Shown here: one piece after another, positions 59,126-64,000 of the stretch | How positions within the stretch are numbered: position 1 is the stretch's first letter | Layout of the letters: the number at the start of each line of letters is the position of its first letter | Origin: Micromonospora musae | GTDB taxonomy: Bacteria > Actinomycetota > Actinomycetes > Mycobacteriales > Micromonosporaceae | DNA: 64,000 bases | NCBI RefSeq assembly: GCF_003626635.1 | Contig: NZ_RAZT01000009.1 | Location: 124,001-188,000 of the forward strand | Direction: 5' to 3' | Translations under genes and position numbers: made by a program | The notes under the pieces: generated by a model | Seen by the model: only the letters and a program-made list of their open reading frames with translations | Database searches by the model: none | Told to the model about the DNA's origin: nothing

Positions 59126-62005
59126 ATGGCAGGCCAGCACGAGGGCTTCGCTCTCGGTGTCGACCTCGGTACGTCCAACACGGTGGCGGTGCTGCGCTGG
59201 CCGGACGGGCGTACCCGGCCGCTGCTGGTGGACGGTCAACCGATCATGCCGTCCGGGGTGTACGCCGATCCGGACGGTGGGCTGCACGCCGGGCTGGACG
59301 CCCGACGGCTGGCGCAGGCCGACCCGCTGCGGTACGAGCCGAACCCGAAGCGCCGCGTCGACGAAGCGAGCGTCCGCCTCGGTGAGCGTGACCTGCTCCC
59401 CGCCGAGCTGCTCGGCGCGGTGCTGCACGCGGTCGGGCGGGCCGCGGTCGAGGCGGCCGGTTTCCTGCCCCCGGCGGTGCTCACCGCCCCGGCGACCTGG
59501 GACGACGCCCGGCGGCAGGTGCTCGGCGACGCGCTGCTGCGCGCCGGCTGGCCGCAGGTCGCCGAGCACACCCTCGCCGGCCCGACCCCGCCCGGCACCC
59601 GGCTGCTGCGGGAGCCGGTGGCGGCGGCCCGTTACTACACGGAGGTGCTGCGTCGCCCCGTACCGGTCGGCGAGGCGATCGCGGTCTTCGACTTCGGGGG
59701 CGGCACGTTGGACGTCGCCGTCGTACGCAACGAGGGCGCCGACCCGTGGGGCGACTCGGGCTTCACCGTCGTCTCCTGTGGTGGGCTGCCCGACCTCGGC
59801 GGCCTGGACGTCGACGCGGCGCTGCTCGCCCGGGTCGGCGAGCTGGTCGCCGGGCGGTACCCGCGGCAGTGGGCGCGGCTCGCCGCGCACGCCGACGCGG
59901 TGGCGCGCCGCGACGCCATGCAGCTCTGGGAGGCGGTACGCGGCGCGAAGGAGTCGCTCTCCCGGGGCACCGTCGCGCCGGTGGTGGTGCCCGGCGTGGC
60001 CGAGCCGGTGCGGCTGACCCGCGACGACGTCGAGCGGGCCGCCCGTCCGTTGCTGGAGCGGGCGGTCGCCGCCGCCCGGGAGGTGATCGGCGCGGCCGGG
60101 CTCACCCCCGAGCGGCTCGCCGGGCTCTTCCTGGTCGGCGGGTCGTCCCGGATCCCGCTGGTGGCCCGGATGCTCCACGCCGATCTGGGCATCGCGCCGA
60201 CCGTGCTGGAACAGCCGGAGCTGCCGGTCGCCGAGGGCGCGTTGACCGACCTGCCGCTGCGGGGCCGGGCCCCGGCGGCGGTGGGTGCCGGTCCGCTCGT
60301 CCCGGCCCAGCGGCCGGCCCCGACGGCGGTGGACGCCGGCCCGTCCGCTCCGGCGGCGCACCTGCCCGGCTCGGTCTCGGCGGGGCCGGGGCCGGAGGCG
60401 GCCGTGCCGAGCCCGGCCGGCGTGCCGCCCGCGCCGGGACTCGCGGCGACGCTGCCGGCCGGCGTCGGCGCCACCCTCGTCGAACGGCCCGACTCTCCCG
60501 CCGCCCCGCCGTTTCCCGGGCCGCCCCCGTTCGGCGACCCCGGCGCCGCGTCGCCCGCCGGCCCTTCCGCCGCGCACCTCGGCGGACCGGCCGCGCGACC
60601 CACCCCGGTCGGCCCGCTGTCGCCGCCGTCGTCCGGTGCGCCGGCCGGCCGGCGGCGGGCGGGCTGGATCGTCCTCGGCGCCGTGGTCGCCCTCGCCGGG
60701 GTGGCCACCGCGACGCTGCTCTACCTGACCCGGGACCGTTACCCGGGGCTGGACTTCCACGCGGTGCAGGAGGTGAAGCGGGTCGCCGCCGGCGGCGAGC
60801 GTTCCGTCGGCATGTGGACCGCCGTGCTGGGTGACCGTGGGTATCTGGCGTACCGGCGAGGCGACGGACGGCTGGAGGTGACGGCGGTCGACGCCGCCAC
60901 CGGCGCGGAGCTGTGGCGCAAGCCGACCGACGTCGCCGCCGACGACTGGGAGCGGATCGTCGCCGTGCCGGGCGCGGTCGTGGCGTACCCCAGCGAAGCC
61001 GCCACCAGCGAGCCGCGGGAGATGGTGGTGCTGGACGCCGCGACCGGCGCGCAGCGGTGGAAGCGGGCCATCCGCGGCGACGACGACGTCTACTTCACCG
61101 ACCGGGTGGCGGTGCTCGTCGACCGGGCCGGGAAGCGGCTCGTCGGTCTGCGCCTCGACGACGGCGAGCAACGGTGGGACCTGCCCAACCCGCAGGACGA
61201 GTACGGCGGCGCCCGCACCACCGTCGTGCCGGTCGGCACCGACGAGGCGGAGGCCGGGCCCGGGTATCTCGACGGTGGGTCCCGGGATCCGTGGCGGGCG
61301 ACGGGGCGGCGTCTGCTCCAGGTCGGCGCGGACCGCTCCGTGCGGGTGATCGAGATGGACAGCGGAGCCGTCGCCGGCAGCCGGGGCAACGTCGCCGACC
61401 TCGACGACCTGCTCGTGGCGCACGAGGACCGGCTCTTCGTCGCCGCCGACGAGGGCGGCTTTCAACTGCTCGGCTACGACCTGAACGCGCTCTCGGCGCA
61501 GCCGGTGGTGCTCTACCGGGCGCCCGACGAGCGGCGCCGGCCGGAGGCGTTGGTGGCCTGTGGCGAGCACCGCGCCTGCCTGCTGGAGGTGCCGGACGCG
61601 ACGGCCGAGCGGACCATCGTGGTGGCGGCGACCGAGGGCGAGACGCCGAAGAGCTGGCCGGCGCCGAACGCGAGCGTGCTCGTGCCCGTCGGCGAACGTC
61701 TGTTGGTCCGCCGGACCGGCATACCGGCCACGAGCACCCTCTTCGACCCGGACGGCACGGCGGTGCTGCGGGATCGGCGCGGCGTCGCCGTCCGGCTCGA
61801 CGCCGGGAACCTGCTGGTCTTCGCGGAGCCGGCGAGCACGGTGGAGGCCGACCGCAGTGTCGCCGGGGTACGCGCGGGCACCGGCGAGGTGACCGAACTG
61901 GGCGAGCTGGTGGGCGTACGCAGCAGCAGCTGCTCGTGGAACAGCCGGGTGATCGCCTGTGGCGCGGAGAAGGACTTCGTCATCTACCGCTTCGCGGCCG
62001 ACTGA
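59126..62005 (+). CDS. Hsp70-like ATPase joined by a membrane helix to an outer PQQ-type beta-propeller
   Basis: A 959-residue protein. Residues 1-370 are a DnaK-type actin-fold ATPase (GVDLGTSNTVAVL, FDFGGGTLDVAV, GLFLVGGSSRIPLVARML). No substrate-binding domain follows; instead there is a Pro/Ala-rich linker (about 375-510), one transmembrane helix (GWIVLGAVVALAGVATATLLYL, about 512-535) and a C-terminal domain of about 420 residues with PQQ/WD-like repeats (AVDAATGAELWRKPTD, VLDAATGAQRWKRAI, GLRLDDGEQRWDLPNP). The propeller should be outside the cell, the ATPase inside. It may signal ligand binding across the membrane (inference). GGAGG lies 9 nt before the ATG. Confidence 0.85.
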   Translation: MAGQHEGFALGVDLGTSNTVAVLRWPDGRTRPLLVDGQPIMPSGVYADPDGGLHAGLDARRLAQADPLRYEPNPKRRVDEASVRLGERDLLPAELLGAVLHAVGRAAVEAAGFLPPAVLTAPATWDDARRQVLGDALLRAGWPQVAEHTLAGPTPPGTRLLREPVAAARYYTEVLRRPVPVGEAIAVFDFGGGTLDVAVVRNEGADPWGDSGFTVVSCGGLPDLGGLDVDAALLARVGELVAGRYPRQWARLAAHADAVARRDAMQLWEAVRGAKESLSRGTVAPVVVPGVAEPVRLTRDDVERAARPLLERAVAAAREVIGAAGLTPERLAGLFLVGGSSRIPLVARMLHADLGIAPTVLEQPELPVAEGALTDLPLRGRAPAAVGAGPLVPAQRPAPTAVDAGPSAPAAHLPGSVSAGPGPEAAVPSPAGVPPAPGLAATLPAGVGATLVERPDSPAAPPFPGPPPFGDPGAASPAGPSAAHLGGPAARPTPVGPLSPPSSGAPAGRRRAGWIVLGAVVALAGVATATLLYLTRDRYPGLDFHAVQEVKRVAAGGERSVGMWTAVLGDRGYLAYRRGDGRLEVTAVDAATGAELWRKPTDVAADDWERIVAVPGAVVAYPSEAATSEPREMVVLDAATGAQRWKRAIRGDDDVYFTDRVAVLVDRAGKRLVGLRLDDGEQRWDLPNPQDEYGGARTTVVPVGTDEAEAGPGYLDGGSRDPWRATGRRLLQVGADRSVRVIEMDSGAVAGSRGNVADLDDLLVAHEDRLFVAADEGGFQLLGYDLNALSAQPVVLYRAPDERRRPEALVACGEHRACLLEVPDATAERTIVVAATEGETPKSWPAPNASVLVPVGERLLVRRTGIPATSTLFDPDGTAVLRDRRGVAVRLDAGNLLVFAEPASTVEADRSVAGVRAGTGEVTELGELVGVRSSSCSWNSRVIACGAEKDFVIYRFAAD

Positions 62006-62029
62006 CCGCCGCGCCTGGCTCGCCCGTGA

Positions 62030-62066
62030 ACCCGCCCGGCCACCCGTCGCGGGCGGCCGGGCGGGT
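62030..62066. terminator. Bidirectional terminator between Hsp70-like and alpha-galactosidase genes
   Basis: A 12-bp perfect stem (62030-62041 with 62055-62066) with a 13-nt loop between convergent genes. Confidence 0.75.
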
Positions 62067-62072
62067 GGGTGT

Positions 62073-64000
62073 TCACTCCTGGTCGAGGACGATCAGCTCG
62101 GCGTCGTGGGTCGGGGTCCACTGCACCGGCACCCCGACGGCGCTCAGGTGGCTGCCCGAGTAGCTCCGCTCGTGGTGCCGGTACCGCCCCGCCGGGTCGA
62201 GGCCGCGCAGCGGCAGCCGGACCGGGCGCGACGGCAGCTGACCGGGGCCGTCCGACCGGCCGGTGTGCCAGGCCAGCACGACCACCCGCCGCCCGTCGGG
62301 GGAGGTGTACTGGACCGCGCAGCGGGCCTGGTCCGGCCCGCCGATCAGGTGCACCTCGCCGTGCGTGACGACCTCCCGGATCTCCTTGTACCGGGAGATC
62401 CAGTCGGCGGCCTCGGCGCGCTGCTGCGGCGTCCAGTGCCGGATGTCCGCGCCGATGCCGAGCACCCCGGCCATCGCGAGGACGAACCGGAACGCCAGGG
62501 ACCGCGGCCGTGGGTCGAAGATCCCGGGCGCGTCGGTCACCCAGGAGCTCAGCAGGTGCGGGGCGTTGGCGTGCAGGAAACCGTGCTGGATGGCGAGCCG
62601 GTCCAGCGGGGCGGTGTTGTCGCTGGGCCAGAAGATGTCGGCCCGGGCGGCCATGGCCAGGTCGGTGCGGGCGCCACCGCCGGCGCAGGACTCGATCAGC
62701 ACGTCCGGGTGGTCCCGGCGCAGCCGCTCGTAGATGCGGTGCAGGGCGCTCACGTGCGCGCCGTCGAGGTCCAGTGGCCCGTCCACGCCGGCCCGGCCGG
62801 GTTCGGTGCGCGGGCGGTTGAAGTCCCACTTCAGGTACGCGATGTCGTACCGGCGCAGCAGCCCGTCCAGCGTGGAGTGGACGAACTCGGCCACCTCCGG
62901 CCGGCCCAGGTCCAGCAGGTACTGGTTGCGGATCGGGGTGAGCGGCCGCCCGTCGACCTGGTAGACCCAGTCGGGGTGCTCGGCGTAGAGCCGCGAGCGC
63001 GGGTTCACGCACTCCGGCTCCACCCAGAGCCCGAAGCGCAGCCCCAGCCCGCGTACCTCGGCGACGAACGCCTCGAAGCCGTCGGGGAACTTGGCCGGGT
63101 CGGGCGTCCAGTCGCCGAGCCCGGCGGTGTCGTCGTCGCGGCCGACGAACCAGCCGTCGTCGACCACGAAGGTCTCCACCCCGAGTTCGGCGGCGATCCG
63201 GGCCAGTTCCAGCTGGCTCTTCGCGTTGACCGCGAAGTAGGTCGCCTCCCACGAGTTGTAGAGCACCGGTCGGGGTACGAGCCGGTCACCGGCGAGCACC
63301 CGCTGGTAGCGGTGCCAGACCCGGGCCAGCCCGTCCAACCCGGCGGTGCTGTACGCCCCGGCGACCTCCGGCAGGGTCAGCGCGCCGCCCGCCGGCAGCT
63401 CCAGCGGCCCGTCCGGCAGCCGGCGTCCGGCCCGGACCCGGGTGAGCCCGCCGGTGTCCCGCTCCGCGGTGATCTCCCACGAGCCGGTCCACGCCACCGC
63501 CACGGCCCAGGCCGGGCCGTCCGGCTCGGCCCGGTCCCGTACCGCGAGCCACGGCACGTGCAGATGCCCCGGTACGCCCTGGCTGCTGCCGATGGTGAAC
63601 GCCCCGTGCTTCAGGTCGACGTGTTCGAGCTGGAACTCCTGCGACCACTGGCCCCACTGGTGGCTGAGCAGCGCGCCGTGCGGGGTGGGTACGCAGAACC
63701 CGCCCGTGCCGACGCGAGCCAGCTGAAGGGGTTCGGTGCCGGTGTTGGTCAGCTCCACCCAGCGCCGGACCACGTCGGTGCCGGCCGCGACGGCGTACCG
63801 CAGCACCGCGCGCAGCCCGGTGACCGGGTCGGCGAAGGTGACCGCGAGAGTGCCGGCGGCCGGGTCGTGTGCCGCCTCGACGAAGTCGAACGCCACCCGT
63901 CGGTGCCCGGTGGTCGTCTCCACCACCAGGTCGGCGCCGGTGAAGGGGCGGTCCGCGTCGGTGGCGTACTCGATCGGGGCGGCGTCCCCGGCGGTGAGGA
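62073..64000 (-). CDS. GH36 alpha-galactosidase, 5-prime end beyond the window
   Basis: At least 642 residues of a GH36 alpha-galactosidase; the frame runs on past 64000 (LTAGDAAPIEYATDADRPFTGADLVVE precedes the GTG at 63926, which is therefore internal). The N-terminal supersandwich domain, the (beta/alpha)8 barrel and C-terminal domain are visible. The nucleophile is in YLKWDFNR and the acid/base Asp in ESCAGGGARTDLAM, both intact. It removes alpha-1,6-galactose from raffinose-family sugars or galactomannan, probably in the cytoplasm; the N-terminus is not visible. Confidence 0.92.
   Translation of the reverse strand, partial: LTAGDAAPIEYATDADRPFTGADLVVETTTGHRRVAFDFVEAAHDPAAGTLAVTFADPVTGLRAVLRYAVAAGTDVVRRWVELTNTGTEPLQLARVGTGGFCVPTPHGALLSHQWGQWSQEFQLEHVDLKHGAFTIGSSQGVPGHLHVPWLAVRDRAEPDGPAWAVAVAWTGSWEITAERDTGGLTRVRAGRRLPDGPLELPAGGALTLPEVAGAYSTAGLDGLARVWHRYQRVLAGDRLVPRPVLYNSWEATYFAVNAKSQLELARIAAELGVETFVVDDGWFVGRDDDTAGLGDWTPDPAKFPDGFEAFVAEVRGLGLRFGLWVEPECVNPRSRLYAEHPDWVYQVDGRPLTPIRNQYLLDLGRPEVAEFVHSTLDGLLRRYDIAYLKWDFNRPRTEPGRAGVDGPLDLDGAHVSALHRIYERLRRDHPDVLIESCAGGGARTDLAMAARADIFWPSDNTAPLDRLAIQHGFLHANAPHLLSSWVTDAPGIFDPRPRSLAFRFVLAMAGVLGIGADIRHWTPQQRAEAADWISRYKEIREVVTHGEVHLIGGPDQARCAVQYTSPDGRRVVVLAWHTGRSDGPGQLPSRPVRLPLRGLDPAGRYRHHERSYSGSHLSAVGVPVQWTPTHDAELIVLDQE

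Noticed and set aside
63926..63928. GTG as start of the alpha-galactosidase gene
   Set aside because: The frame and family similarity continue to the window edge, so this codon is internal and the gene is cut off.

Overview
The window is high-GC actinobacterial DNA. About half of the starts are GTG or TTG, many genes are joined by 4-nt ATGA/GTGA overlaps, several genes look leaderless, and there is a mycothiol-dependent enzyme family gene. Together with intergenic repeats that begin ATGAGCGAGCGC or GTGAGCGCGAGG, this suggests Micromonospora or a close relative in the Micromonosporaceae (inference). No rRNA, tRNA, CRISPR array, transposase or phage gene was seen.

Layout. 0-6 kb: a secreted GH99-like hydrolase with discoidin domains, two convergent LtrA-family membrane proteins, and a secreted cutinase with every hallmark of a type I PET-hydrolase-like polyesterase. 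6-12.6 kb: a five-gene branched-chain-amide type ABC transporter (livG-F-H-M-K order) and a TetR regulator whose likely operator occurs at both the transporter promoter and its own. 12.6-16 kb: a LAL-type LuxR regulator and a GNAT acetyltransferase. 16-24 kb: a divergent catabolic locus, with aldehyde and alcohol dehydrogenases leftward and two acyl-CoA dehydrogenases, a MaoC hydratase and an acyl-CoA ligase rightward. A TetR gene lies between them and a near-identical 19-bp operator stands in front of each arm. 24-33 kb: an IMPase-like protein, a maleylpyruvate-isomerase-like protein, a Nei-type glycosylase, PadR plus an ABC exporter, an ECF sigma/YCII pair, and MarR-MFS-isochorismatase.

33-41.7 kb holds a divergent cluster. 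One arm has a CDP-alcohol phosphatidyltransferase and an LtaS-like sulfatase. The other has a zinc-less MDR oxidoreductase, a PTPS-fold protein lacking its metal and catalytic residues, a glycosyltransferase, a methyltransferase, a flippase-like membrane protein, GTP cyclohydrolase II and a RibD-type reductase. It looks like an uncharacterised pathway that turns GTP into a reduced, possibly glycosylated and membrane-associated pyrimidine or pterin product. 41.7-50.4 kb: a VOC protein, an FtsX-ectodomain-like lipoprotein, a 1872-residue secreted GH92 alpha-mannosidase and a royal-jelly-protein-family protein. 50.4-59 kb: a locus of membrane and sugar-related genes (cytochrome b/molybdopterin oxidoreductase, epimerase, membrane glycosyltransferase-like protein, GT2, DUF2064 protein, methyltransferase) ending in a two-component system. 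Matching 11-bp-spaced CGGTAAG-type direct repeats at three promoters suggest that this response regulator controls the locus and itself. 59-64 kb: a membrane-anchored Hsp70 ATPase fused to an outer beta-propeller, and a partial GH36 alpha-galactosidase.

The most unusual structures are two tandem-repeat arrays (80-bp period at 7.2 kb, 56-bp period at 37.0 kb). In each, every unit is a complete mini-ORF with its own Shine-Dalgarno sequence, and the units are chained to each other and to the flanking genes by ATGA/GTGA stop-start overlaps.
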